Shown one piece after another: positions 20,467-28,573 of a stretch of 29,150 bases of DNA. The first letter of the stretch is position 1; each line of letters opens with the position of its first letter. Source of the stretch: Chara braunii (Eukaryota; Streptophyta; Charophyceae; Charales; Characeae); NCBI GenBank assembly GCA_003427395.1, contig BFEA01000412.1, positions 1,170,183-1,199,332 on the forward strand. Direction: 5' to 3'. Position numbers and translations under genes: made by a program. The notes under the pieces are model-generated. The model was not told where the DNA came from. It saw only the letters and a list, made by a program, of their open reading frames with translations, and made no database searches.

Positions 20467-20540
20467 AGAAAGCGGTTTCAGATAACAGAAAGCGGTTTCA
20501 GATAACAGAAAGCAGTTTCAGACAACAGAAAGCAGTTTCA
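20467..20540. repeat. 20-bp direct tandem repeat, 3.6 copies
   Basis: AGAAAGCGGTTTCAGATAAC is repeated at 20467 and 20487, then with AGCAG in place of AGCGG at 20507 and a partial copy at 20527. Confidence 0.9.
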
Positions 20541-20951
20541 CTGACTGGAAGTAGCCCGCTTCTACCACCTCCACCTCGAACCTTGCAGGCTGACAATTGT
20601 GAGTGCAGGTTGAGCGAAGGGGCAATGTGAATGGACGGAGAGAGCATGAAATGCGAATCAGAGTTGTATAGGGAGTGAGGGGCAGTGGACCTGCAAGGGT
20701 GGTACGGGATGAATTGTTGCAACCTCGATGACGACTTTTGTGACAATACAGAAAATGACACAATTATTCTGATATTTTTTTGTCCTCAATGGTCTGCGAC
20801 TTGTTGGTTTCATTGTTTGCGTTGTTCGTCTTGTTGCTGTCATGTTGCCTTAGAACTGCGATTTCGTCAAAACGTACATTTTTTATTTTTTGCGCGAAAT
20901 TAAAAGTCCATTTTTTTTCGATTTGTGTATGTATTTTATGCAGTGTTTTAT
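20541..20951. other. No recognisable gene
   Basis: Short overlapping frames on both strands without motifs. Possible flanking or 3' region of the element described below. Confidence 0.4.
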
Positions 20952-21014
20952 GGGTATAGGGGGTAAAGGGGTAAGGGGTAAGGGGTAATATGGATAAGGG
21001 GTAAGGGGTAAGGG
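20952..21014. repeat. (GGGGTAA)n telomere-like G-rich repeat
   Basis: About seven imperfect heptamers GGGGTAA/AGGGGTA, interrupted by TATGGA. The G runs are spaced so that a G-quadruplex could form. It is 198 bases beyond the stop of the Ulp1-like frame. Confidence 0.85.
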
Positions 21015-21211
21015 ATACGAGGTCATATGAAGTAACACAGGAATGGTATTCAATCGGGCATGTCGCGTTGTTGCTTTGTTAAATACATTCGGACATTTTC
21101 ATGCGTGTCTATCCAGCAGAGCCAATGATCTCTTTACATTTGCAAACAATAAACAAATGTTTTGCTTTTATAATCTCGTCTATCAAATGTCATTTGCTGC
21201 ACAAGTAACTC

Positions 21212-22150
21212 CTATTTTGGTGTGACAAGTACATCTAAAGCGATCCGTCCCCTTATATTGTGGATGTCGCTGAAAGAGAAGTTGAATGGCGGGAGAAATC
21301 CTCTTGCCAGCAGTGACGCACATGTTAGCATAAAGACACCGCATTCGTTAATGTCGCGCTGTCTAAGATTGCCTGACACATTCCATATGTGGTTGAAATC
21401 TTTTGTATCCACCACCTTTCCCTGTTCAACCGATCTTTCGAACAAGAATCTTGTGAAGCCACCTGTCACTTTCCTTGCCAATTCTTTGTCAGGCGTAAGC
21501 GAGTCGTAGTACTCCATTTTTTGGCGCCTTAGGTCAGCTATTACTAGTGTCCAATGGTTGAAATTCCGGACATGGAATGAAGCTATTATTAAGTCCACGT
21601 CACCCACATCGATATCTGTCATCCACTTCTGCACTGCGCTGTATTGGTATTGCATGTCGTCGTCGAACAATTTCACGAAGAAGAAGGAACTAAAAATTCT
21701 TGTTATCGGGATGCGCCCTTTTCTTTCTACTACTGTTCCGTCTTGTCCACTATCACACTCGCGATGGCTTATGCGACACATGTTGTCAACCCTAACGAGG
21801 TTTAAATAAAAGTTAACTATTTCGGTGCTTAACCAATTGCCTTGATACATTATCAAGCTCAAATCATGCCCCGTTACTGTTAGTTCTTCTTCTGTTGCCC
21901 CGTTGTAAGTGGATGTTCAGACCGTTCGATTCTGCGCTTGCACTGAATCTCGTAAATGTTGCACCGCGACCGTCTCCTTCCCCGATAACTTATCCGTTGC
22001 TAAGCGGATCGTCCATTCCTGTTTGCATCTTCGTACTTCTTCTATGTTCCTCCTTTCTGCACATGACAATGTATTATGCCGCAGCGTAAGCTATCGTGAT
22101 CGGGGCCTGCCATATTTGCATGCTCGAAACGGCAGATAAAATTTCAATTG
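21212..22150 (-). CDS. Ulp1/SENP-type C48 cysteine protease, upstream frame broken by TAG and TGA
   Basis: The uninterrupted part (21862-21212) is a full Ulp1-like catalytic domain. Counting from 21862, QGNWLSTEIVNFYLNL is the entry strand, NHWTLVIAD carries the catalytic His at about 103, and MEYYDSL the Asp at about 120. RQRDINECGVFM carries the oxyanion Gln at about 168 and the nucleophile Cys at about 174. This family cleaves SUMO or similar ubiquitin-like conjugates and often occurs in plant and algal transposons. The same frame continues upstream to about 22150 through TGA (21917-21919) and TAG (22091-22093). It reads protein-like throughout, with an LPFRACKYGRPRSR segment and an ERRNIEEVRRCKQEW segment. 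A possible 3' splice site (ttgccaggatttag) ends at 22151. It terminates at TAG 21212-21214. Either a C-terminal exon of the upstream polyprotein or a separate gene. The catalytic assignment is strong, activity unknown. Confidence 0.85.
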
Positions 22151-22690
22151 CTAAATCCTGGCAACAGGATACTATAGCGAGTTGACATGAACACCCCGAC
22201 CTCCATCTTCCTCGTAATATGGCGCATAACACAACTACAATTCTTGCCCAATTTTCGTGTACTTTTTTTAAGTAAATTGATCAATGATACTTTTCGCGAT
22301 CTATGGTGGTTAACGGTAACCCTGTTTCCATCAGTTCTCTGATGTTCATGTTCAGTACTTTGTGCAGTATTTAGAATATAAGTTCACTATTCCTGCCTTG
22401 CTGTTTCATATATTTTCGTGTTTTTTTTTTTTCATTTTGTTAGTATGGTTTCCTGTTTTTAAGTTCGTGGGGATTTAGGTTAAGACAACCATTCACAGCG
22501 CGCTGGAAGATGGCATAACAAGTTTTTTGAAATTAGAGGTGTCCTTGACACATGGCATGCAAAGTGCCCCATATAGTGTGTTTTCATATGCCTTTATTAT
22601 AAAATTGTACCAAGCACGCACATACAATTTAATCCACACACAGAACCTAATGCTGGTGACGAGTCGACCTCTGCCTACTCACACCGATGC
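22151..22690. other. Non-coding; possible intron or 5' flank of the protease gene
   Basis: Stop-rich in all frames and AT-rich. It separates the protease frame from the large upstream frame on the same strand. Confidence 0.4.
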
Positions 22691-22695
22691 ACACA

Positions 22696-22742
<47 letters not shown>
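22691..22742. repeat. (CA)n microsatellite
   Basis: Perfect ACACAC run of about 50 bases. Confidence 0.98.
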
Positions 22743-22745
<3 letters not shown>

Positions 22746-22825
22746 CGTATCGAGATGGGGCACCCTCTATTATCGGCACTACAATTTCGAGAATTGCAGT
22801 GTCACAATAACACTTCCATTAAGAC

Positions 22826-23018
22826 AACAATATAACCTAAAACGCGTTTACACCCATTCCTGTCTAACATAGTTTTCTAACATAGTACCCAGCGACAACC
22901 TATCAATTTAACAAGAAATGCGTAGACACCCCATGTGAGGACCAGGTGAATATCGCATCACGATTTGTGGCGACACATCAATATAACCTGAAACGTGTAA
23001 ACGTCCATGCCCGTCTAA
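22826..23018. repeat. Three diverged direct repeats, about 70-75 bp apart
   Basis: CAATATAACCTAAAACGCGT (22828) and CAATATAACCTGAAACGTGT (22978) begin closely matching segments of about 40 bases ending TGTCTAA/CGTCTAA. A weaker copy starts near 22893. An AGTTTTCTAA/AGTTTTCTTA block follows the outer copies at 22871 and 23041. The last copy abuts the 3' end of the large minus-strand frame. Confidence 0.6.
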
Positions 23019-23025
23019 GGCTTTC

Positions 23026-23946
23026 CTACGCATCAAACACAGTTTTCTTAATTACTGCTCTCGTTGACAGTCTCGGCCGTTGCGCGTCCTCTTCGTCATC
23101 ACCTTCCACGCGTGGTGCAGCGTGGTCATCATTCTGCTCGTTATCTTGGATCATATCCTCGCCCATACTCTCCGATCTCATATCTATTATGGAAATGTGT
23201 TCGCGAGATCCCTCACCTTTCTTCGTCTCCTCTGTTGTTGCCGCCACCTGCTCTGGCGCCACCTTCACGGTCTGACTTTCAACATCCTGGCCCGCATCGA
23301 ACTCCATCATTTCAGATACGCCTTGCCTCGCCGCCATTGTCGCGACAAGAGACCCAAAAGATCCAACGGTTGTTGCCCCATCGTTGACCCCGCGCGTTGG
23401 CGGCTCTGTCAATGTGCCCGACTCCATGTCGTCGCCGTCCTTGCGTATCATAGTGGAATCCCCCATTGTGCTTCTCTGTGTGCTTTGTTGAATACATGCT
23501 CGCAATTGTTCATTCTGTATGTGACCTGCGTTCGCACATATGTCCGTTTCGCAGCCTGCATCCCCTCTGGCCATTGCAACGATGGTGTTAGACGCGATGA
23601 CGTCTTGAGTCTTCAGAGAGGTGATGCTATCGATTCCTTGCACTATTGACGCTTGTTTGATTTTCCAATCGATGGAGCCGTACGACACACTTGATGCAAG
23701 GTTGTAGAACTTTGTGTTGAATTCTAGTTGTTTGTTCGCACGCAGATGCTCAAACAAAGCTTTCGCCTTTGCCGCTATAGCCACCTCGGTTGCACCGACA
23801 TTTTCTTGTGCACCCCGCCCAAAAAGTTGCATCTCCGTCACGCTGTGCCATATCGCAGCGTCCTTTCTTTCCTTCGCGACCCACCCGCGGTCTCTTGTCT
23901 TCACAACCATTTGCCACTTGCCCGCAAACACGCACGGTTCGAACAC
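23026..23946 (-). CDS. Polyprotein segment 7: C-terminal region, unknown
   Basis: Nine codons after TAG 23974 (GHHILWHEG) lead into VFEPCVFAGKWQMVVKTRDRG, a short globular block. Helical, Ala-rich sequence follows (EVAIAAKAKALFEHLRANK) and then an acidic, Thr/Met-rich tail ending in KKTVFDA. There is no recognised family. It ends at TAG 23026. Further in-frame reading meets TGA at 22978 and more stops soon after, inside a small repeat, so the real C-terminus is probably here or at a splice site nearby. Confidence 0.55.
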   Translation of the reverse strand: MFEPCVFAGKWQMVVKTRDRGWVAKERKDAAIWHSVTEMQLFGRGAQENVGATEVAIAAKAKALFEHLRANKQLEFNTKFYNLASSVSYGSIDWKIKQASIVQGIDSITSLKTQDVIASNTIVAMARGDAGCETDICANAGHIQNEQLRACIQQSTQRSTMGDSTMIRKDGDDMESGTLTEPPTRGVNDGATTVGSFGSLVATMAARQGVSEMMEFDAGQDVESQTVKVAPEQVAATTEETKKGEGSREHISIIDMRSESMGEDMIQDNEQNDDHAAPRVEGDDEEDAQRPRLSTRAVIKKTVFDA

Positions 23947-23973
23947 GCCCTCATGCCAGAGAATATGATGACC

Positions 23974-25317
23974 CTAGTCCTCCTCCGATGACTCATTGTA
24001 CTTGTCTTGCAGCAAGTATGACACTGAAGGGTCTTGAGAAAAGCCTTTAGGTAACGGTTTTCCTTGCACGAGGTTCGGCATGACTGCTGTCATATCCATG
24101 TCTTCATCTTCATCTGTGTCCATCGACGTGAGCGTTCGCTGCTCGGCCTGCGGTGCATGTGTCGATGATGGTCCAACTGTTGGCGGGGTCATTTCACACC
24201 CATTCTCTCCTCCCCCTGTGTTGCCCCGTGAGTTAACAGTTCCCTCACTCACACCCACCGGGTTCATTAGTACACAATTCTTTTCTCCCCTTGCATTCAT
24301 TCTATGTTCCACGTCTCCCTCGCTAGCATGTGTCGCTCCCAAACTCGACCTCGCCTTCTCTGCATCTGCGTTGGTGCTCCCTTGCGGCTCCTCGGCACGT
24401 GCTCCCTGCGCCGAACGTCGTGTCGCGCGCGACGGAACGTCCAGGTCGGAGTCTGACGTGTCTTCGTCACAATCGATGTTGTTGAAGTTCCACGCTTTAC
24501 GTGCCAAGTCCGCATAGTCCCTGCATGACAGTGCTCTTTTCTTCATATTGAAATACAGATGCTCACAAAGTGCGACGAACATGTGGAAAACACCCATGTG
24601 CGATCCGTGGTACTCGTTCATTGCTATCTCGAGTTCACTTTTACTGATGACGTAGTCGTTATCAACCGCCAACCGTGGAGCGTCACCGAACAAGTAAGCC
24701 CACACTTTCTCCCTCTTCCTGCCGATCTTATAGTAAATGTCCCTGTCCTTGCGGTGCTCGACTTGGGGCCTTTTGAACCTGCATTTATTCATCGGATCCT
24801 TCACATAAAACTCCAAAAACTTGGAAAGGTATGTAAGCTCTTTTGTCATGTCGTCACACGCAAACACGTGGTGTCCGGCGCGAGCGAGTTCCCAAATCAG
24901 TCCCGCATGCGCCCTGCCCAACAGCATCACGCCATCGTCCTCCCTGATGAACGAGCTGCACAGTTTTCGGAGACGTGCTGACTCTCGTTCCATCCAAGAA
25001 TAAACCGCGTCGGTGTCGCCCTCCATGCCGATACACTCCCCTGAGCACCTCACAAATTCACCCTCTTCAACGTTCAAATTTGTCAACTCGGCTCGCAATT
25101 TCGGCGCAACCGTTATATTGTCCAAATTGTCGTTNTNGGCGTGGAGGACAATAGCCATCATGTCAGTGTACCGAACTGCAATGTTGTCGTACTTGTTCAA
25201 GGTTGTCGAAGGTGTATAGTGTCTGTACCATGACCCTGTGAGCATCTCAACATCATCCCAGTTGTACACACTCTGCATCACTTGTTTCTGGTGTTTCATC
25301 GGCGCGAAAATGATCAA
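23974..25317 (-). CDS. Polyprotein segment 6: methyltransferase-like fold completed, acidic tail
   Basis: Directly after the TGA the frame continues ALIIFAPMKHQKQVM, the strand that follows motif IV in these enzymes, then AVRYTDMMAIVLHA. Residues about 114-156 read RLRKLCSSFIREDDGVMLLG, then RAHAGLIWELARAGHHVFACDD. This corresponds to the motif X-I-II unit of permuted beta-class methyltransferases ('KP..l...l......vlDpFaGSGttl..a...gr...g.D'), with the Gly-rich loop changed to GRAHAG. Later residues are charged (KRPQVEHRKDRDIYYKIGRKR), and after about 285 the chain is acidic, low-complexity and probably disordered. Two ambiguous bases at 25134-25136 make residue 61 unknown. The fold assignment is moderate and activity looks doubtful. 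Confidence 0.65.
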   Translation of the reverse strand: MIIFAPMKHQKQVMQSVYNWDDVEMLTGSWYRHYTPSTTLNKYDNIAVRYTDMMAIVLHAXNDNLDNITVAPKLRAELTNLNVEEGEFVRCSGECIGMEGDTDAVYSWMERESARLRKLCSSFIREDDGVMLLGRAHAGLIWELARAGHHVFACDDMTKELTYLSKFLEFYVKDPMNKCRFKRPQVEHRKDRDIYYKIGRKREKVWAYLFGDAPRLAVDNDYVISKSELEIAMNEYHGSHMGVFHMFVALCEHLYFNMKKRALSCRDYADLARKAWNFNNIDCDEDTSDSDLDVPSRATRRSAQGARAEEPQGSTNADAEKARSSLGATHASEGDVEHRMNARGEKNCVLMNPVGVSEGTVNSRGNTGGGENGCEMTPPTVGPSSTHAPQAEQRTLTSMDTDEDEDMDMTAVMPNLVQGKPLPKGFSQDPSVSYLLQDKYNESSEED

Positions 25318-25320
25318 GGC

Positions 25321-26244
25321 TCAGTTTTCGCCACAGCATGTCATGAGGAAAGCGTACAGTTTGGAAAAGGCGTCATCATCCCACGGAACACATTTCGGTG
25401 ATGTTGACATATCAAGAATGGTTGCCCGTATCTTCATCCCCCTCGCCGTACCAACAACCTTCTCGTTGTCGGTGAACACTCCCTTCGGTTTGATTTCAAA
25501 TGGCAGGATCGTGGTAATCCTCTTCCCCACTTCCCAAAATATATGACAAGCACTGGAGGATATCCGATTAACCTTCGCTCTCAGGTCGTCCAAACACTCG
25601 ATTGCCTCGTAGATGAAACACTTGAGGTGGAACGGGGTTTCCTTGTACATGCCTTGGGTTGACTCCAGTCCCACACCGTTCTCACCATTAATCTCATCAG
25701 GACCGCCCAAACGCCTCGGCACCTTCCTCGCCTTGTCGTCAGGGATGCGGTCGCGTTCCTCAGTCCATTTCTCGTCCGTCAGGCCGTTTTTGCTGTACCT
25801 CTTCAAGAAGGTCGTATAACCGATGAAAAAGTCAGCGCTCCACTCTTCTTTTGACCTCCCTTCGGCCTTGAACAATATGTAGTTGAACATACGGACCATA
25901 TATCTTTCACGCCGAGTATATTTAACCAGGTCCACCATATTACATCTACCACGAGGTACCGAACGTGATGTCACGATGACATCACCACGCATCATGTGGT
26001 GAAGCGCCACTTGCTTCTCTCGCGCTGTCATATCGCCGAACAGCTTGAAGATTGTGGGCGTCAAGTCAGGTATAGACACCGTTGCGCCTGGTGCCCCCTT
26101 TCTGTCCTTGATGCAGTGGAACCATACTTTTTTGCCGGAGTTATCCTTGAGGAAGTATTGCCCAGGCAGCCTCGCTTCCACTTTCCTCGGCATGTCAATG
26201 TATTTCATACCGTCGACTCGCGACAATAGCCCCTTCTCATACAT
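25321..26244 (-). CDS. Polyprotein segment 5: linker and methyltransferase motif-IV-like region
   Basis: Seven codons after TGA 26269 read PLVQRFF and continue into DMYEKGLLSRVDGMKYIDMP. The middle is globular and unassigned (LTPTIFKLFGDMTAREKQ, SADFFIGYTTFLKRYSKNG). Near the end, IRATILDMSTSPKCVPWDDD at about residues 272-291 sits where beta-class DNA methyltransferases have the catalytic DPPY/DPPW motif IV. The Asp is kept but the two prolines are not. The segment stops at TGA 25321 immediately before a hydrophobic strand. Loss of DPPW argues against methyl transfer. Host genes and ordinary prokaryotic enzymes do not have this arrangement of breaks. Confidence 0.6.
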   Translation of the reverse strand: MYEKGLLSRVDGMKYIDMPRKVEARLPGQYFLKDNSGKKVWFHCIKDRKGAPGATVSIPDLTPTIFKLFGDMTAREKQVALHHMMRGDVIVTSRSVPRGRCNMVDLVKYTRRERYMVRMFNYILFKAEGRSKEEWSADFFIGYTTFLKRYSKNGLTDEKWTEERDRIPDDKARKVPRRLGGPDEINGENGVGLESTQGMYKETPFHLKCFIYEAIECLDDLRAKVNRISSSACHIFWEVGKRITTILPFEIKPKGVFTDNEKVVGTARGMKIRATILDMSTSPKCVPWDDDAFSKLYAFLMTCCGEN

Positions 26245-26268
26245 GTCAAAGAATCTTTGTACTAGTGG

Positions 26269-26826
26269 TCACACCGTATCGCCGCACTGCGCAAGATTCA
26301 TGTATCCGCGCATCTTGTTCGTCCAGTCCTTGCAGTAGTTGTTTTCCAGGGACGAGTTCATGAGAATGGAATCAGGTGTTAGTTTGCAGTCGGCGTTCAT
26401 GAACTCTTCCCATTTATTTTTCCGTTTCATTCCCTCGACATCATTCGGGGACACGGTCCCTGGCGGACGGATCCGGTCATTCCTCTTATCCCAAAATGTT
26501 CTGATTTGGCGCACGGATGATGAAAACGATCTCGGGATCGAACGCTCCTCCCTCGTGTTGTCGAACGTCGAGACGTACGGAGATCCTTTCTTTCTGTCAT
26601 CATCAAAGTAGACAACACGTACGTGAGAGTATGACCTCAAGCCATACACTTTCTCGGTCGGTGACTTGTCTTTAATGAGTCTGTTCATTGCCTCAGCCGT
26701 GTGCTGGTCATCAACAGCATACCGGTTGTATGTATGAGCCAGTTCGACGTCGAATTGCTCCGGTGTGATCCGTCTGCCTAGAGACCCGTCCCTGTTGGGC
26801 ACAATGGGAGCCAGGATGAAAGTCAT
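26269..26826 (-). CDS. Polyprotein segment 4: second half of ParB-like domain plus helical region
   Basis: Three codons after the TGA the frame reads MTFILAPIVPNRDG. YNRYAVDDQHTAEAMNRL lies at about residues 33-50. ParB-like domains have 'ellpGqHR..A...l' or 'vvDGQHR' at this point. Here Gly is Asp and Arg is Thr, so the DGQHR-type motif is altered. HVRVVYFDDDRKKG follows at about 68-81, then a Trp/Lys-rich helical region to TGA at 26269. ParB-type proteins are CTP-dependent DNA clamps or nucleases in bacteria. Whether this version binds nucleotide is unknown. Confidence 0.6.
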   Translation of the reverse strand: MTFILAPIVPNRDGSLGRRITPEQFDVELAHTYNRYAVDDQHTAEAMNRLIKDKSPTEKVYGLRSYSHVRVVYFDDDRKKGSPYVSTFDNTREERSIPRSFSSSVRQIRTFWDKRNDRIRPPGTVSPNDVEGMKRKNKWEEFMNADCKLTPDSILMNSSLENNYCKDWTNKMRGYMNLAQCGDTV

Positions 26827-26832
26827 GAAATC

Positions 26833-27381
26833 TCACTTCCCATTGGTTTCCTTGGCCGCGTGATGGATCGCATCATATATGGACTGCACCAACATTTCGT
26901 CCAACGTTCTATGGTTGAAGAGGATGTCACCTTCAGGGATTGGCAAGATCTTTGTGACGTCCACTTCAATGTATTCCCTTTTCTTCTTTGCAAACCCATC
27001 TTCATCGAACTCCAAGAAGAAGCACCGTGTTGTGTCGATGGCTTCATCACGGGTGTTGGCGGAAGGTTGTGTCTGTTCCGACACATCTCTTGGAGGAACC
27101 CCTTCGGCATCCTCTCCAGAGTCACCCTCATCCACCATCTGCTTTCTTTTCGGTGGATGTTTGTCCGCTTTTGTCGCCCTTGTCGACGCGGACCCTTTTC
27201 GTTTCTTCACACTTTCAGCGACCGCCTCTTGAGAAGCTTTGAGCGTCTGTCGAGATGCAGCGACATTGAGTTTCTTCGTAGCGCGCTTATCCGCCGCCGC
27301 CATTGGACTTGTTGAAGATTGTCGCTTCCTTTTCTGGACACTGACCTCCGACCGCTCTCCTGTTGCGTCGTCGACCCCCAC
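26833..27381 (-). CDS. Polyprotein segment 3: Lys-rich NLS-like region and start of ParB-like domain
   Basis: The frame is open from 27480; the segment is drawn from the GTG at 27381 and ends at TGA 26833. Residues about 17-85 are lysine/arginine-rich with several candidate nuclear localisation clusters (KKRKGSASTR, HPPKRKQ). From about residue 136, EYIEVDVTKILPIPEGD followed by NHRTLDEMLVQSIYDAI matches the opening of ParB/Spo0J-type domains. There, 'V.v..I.p.p.n.R..de..v..l..SI' binds nucleotide and DNA. The rest of that domain lies in segment 4, on the other side of the stop. I infer a nuclear DNA-binding protein. The family call is from pattern alone. Confidence 0.6.
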   Translation of the reverse strand: MGVDDATGERSEVSVQKRKRQSSTSPMAAADKRATKKLNVAASRQTLKASQEAVAESVKKRKGSASTRATKADKHPPKRKQMVDEGDSGEDAEGVPPRDVSEQTQPSANTRDEAIDTTRCFFLEFDEDGFAKKKREYIEVDVTKILPIPEGDILFNHRTLDEMLVQSIYDAIHHAAKETNGK

Positions 27382-27480
27382 ATCAGCCGACCGCTCTTGC
27401 CGTCCATCGTCATCACCTACGGGATAGGCATGATCGTTTTCTCCATCGCCCCCGTCCTCCTCCTCATAGTATTGTTGAGA

Positions 27481-27954
27481 CTACCCACCCTCGCAGTCGT
27501 GCATATATTCCTTACGATCCTCTCTCTCTCTCTCCCTCTCGCTGTTCTCCACTTCCACGCCGTCCTCATCGACACCACATTCGTCATCGTCGACGGCATG
27601 ATTAGCCTGTGGATGTCGACCAACACATATCCTAGAATCGTCCTCCGTTTCCTCGTCCGATCCTTCGCTGATCTCCCGCAGCGCGGCCTTCCTGGACGCA
27701 CCACCTTCAGCCCTCTGGCAACTGGGAGAGGGACGAGTTGCCAGGGCCTTCCTTTTGTATGTGATGACGGGGGTGCCTTGGTCTTGCCGGCTGGACGGTT
27801 GAGACGGTCCAGCACACTCCATCCGGCGGGACGAACCCACAGGAGGACCATGCTCATCCTCGCCTGGTGGATGACGCGGCTGGCTCTGTTTGTTGCGGCT
27901 CCGGCTCCCACTCGCTGATGTCTGCTGCGTTGGCGTCTTCTGTCTCTCTGTCAT
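27481..27954 (-). CDS. Polyprotein segment 2: disordered acidic linker
   Basis: 157 codons ending at TAG 27481. It is rich in Ser, Pro, Gln, Arg and Glu, with an acidic stretch (ISEGSDEETEDDSR) and a SEREREREDRKEY run encoded by a CT-repeat on the plus strand. It is probably disordered, with no catalytic motif. Beyond the TAG the same frame continues as SQQYYEEEDGGDGEN and stays open into segment 3. This matches the acidic character before the stop and supports continuity. Confidence 0.55.
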   Translation of the reverse strand: MTERQKTPTQQTSASGSRSRNKQSQPRHPPGEDEHGPPVGSSRRMECAGPSQPSSRQDQGTPVITYKRKALATRPSPSCQRAEGGASRKAALREISEGSDEETEDDSRICVGRHPQANHAVDDDECGVDEDGVEVENSEREREREDRKEYMHDCEGG

Positions 27955-27972
27955 TGCAATACCGGGAAGATC

Positions 27973-28512
27973 CTAGTCCGACGTGTCAAAAGGCATGAAT
28001 GCCGGGGACATACGATGCCCGACCTCAACCATGAGACTGTTTCCGGATCTCCTGTAGCTGTTCGTTTTGGCGAGGAATTTAACGGGGCCAAGCATCGTCA
28101 ACACACTCCCATCTTCTTTCGGGGACACATCGAAGGCTTTCATGGTAATAGCCTTACCGCCATACCCCTTGAACAGATTGTAATCAAGGCTGACTTTACG
28201 GTCGGCCTTCGCATGGTTCACTCCTTGTTCGTCGAACACCGTTGTGAGGAAAAACCTCCTGAACTTCCGTCCGTGACCGTCCACCCTCTCATCCTCGGAT
28301 TTAACAATCCCTCCAACACAGAACCAGTCAACACCCGAGGCGTTCTTCAGAAACACAGCGGCCCCACATCCCGCCTCGTGTAGCCCCCCCACCCAATCAA
28401 GGGCCCAGTCCCTATCTCTATAGATTGCGCACGTGTTGTAGACTCTCTTTTCTGGGGCAGCAGATGCTCCTCCTGATGGTAGGCACATTCCAAATGAAGG
28501 AACGGATTGCAT
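27973..28512 (-). CDS. Polyprotein segment 1: N-terminal beta-rich region, unknown
   Basis: 179 codons from ATG at 28512 to TAG at 27973. The composition is that of a globular, beta-rich protein: YRDRDWALDWVGG, SGVDWFCVGGIV, RKFRRFFLTTVFDEQG. I recognise no family and see no signal peptide or membrane span. The six codons after the TAG (DLPGIA) run straight into segment 2 in the same frame. The start is uncertain because a different frame is open over 28347-28568, just upstream and overlapping, and the palindrome array begins within 60 bases. Confidence 0.6.
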   Translation of the reverse strand: MQSVPSFGMCLPSGGASAAPEKRVYNTCAIYRDRDWALDWVGGLHEAGCGAAVFLKNASGVDWFCVGGIVKSEDERVDGHGRKFRRFFLTTVFDEQGVNHAKADRKVSLDYNLFKGYGGKAITMKAFDVSPKEDGSVLTMLGPVKFLAKTNSYRRSGNSLMVEVGHRMSPAFMPFDTSD

Positions 28513-28573
28513 TCAGATTCCAAGCCTTCCACCATCGCCTCACGTGAGTCGCCGACGCAGCCGAGCATCGCAT

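Larger units (their letters stand above)
23026..28512 (-). pseudogene. Single-frame ParB-like / DNA-methyltransferase-like polyprotein with six internal stops
   Basis: Seven consecutive minus-strand open segments all lie in one reading frame. The only interruptions are TAG at 27973, TAG at 27481, TGA at 26833, TGA at 26269, TGA at 25321 and TAG at 23974; a further TAG ends it at 23026. Codons on both sides of each stop read like continuous protein. Two recognisable folds straddle stops: the ParB-like domain across 26833 and the methyltransferase-like domain across 25321. A random frame of 1,829 codons should contain about 85 stops and no frame coherence. I treat it as one polyprotein gene of a large mobile element, either recently inactivated or recoded. 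ParB-DNA methyltransferase fusions are known from bacteriophages and plasmids. The individual segments are listed separately. The start at 28510-28512 (ATG, directly preceded by an in-frame TGA) is the first Met after stop-rich sequence. Confidence 0.75.

Noticed and set aside
23026-28512. Explanation of the stops by short introns
   Set aside because: Gaps between segments are as small as a few codons, the flanking codons are protein-like right up to each stop, and no consistent GT...AG pairs bracket them.
23026-28512. Known variant nuclear code (TAA/TAG read as Gln, as in some green algae)
   Set aside because: TGA is also internal, and TAA is entirely absent from the frame, which is not the pattern of that code. 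A special code is kept only as a remote alternative.
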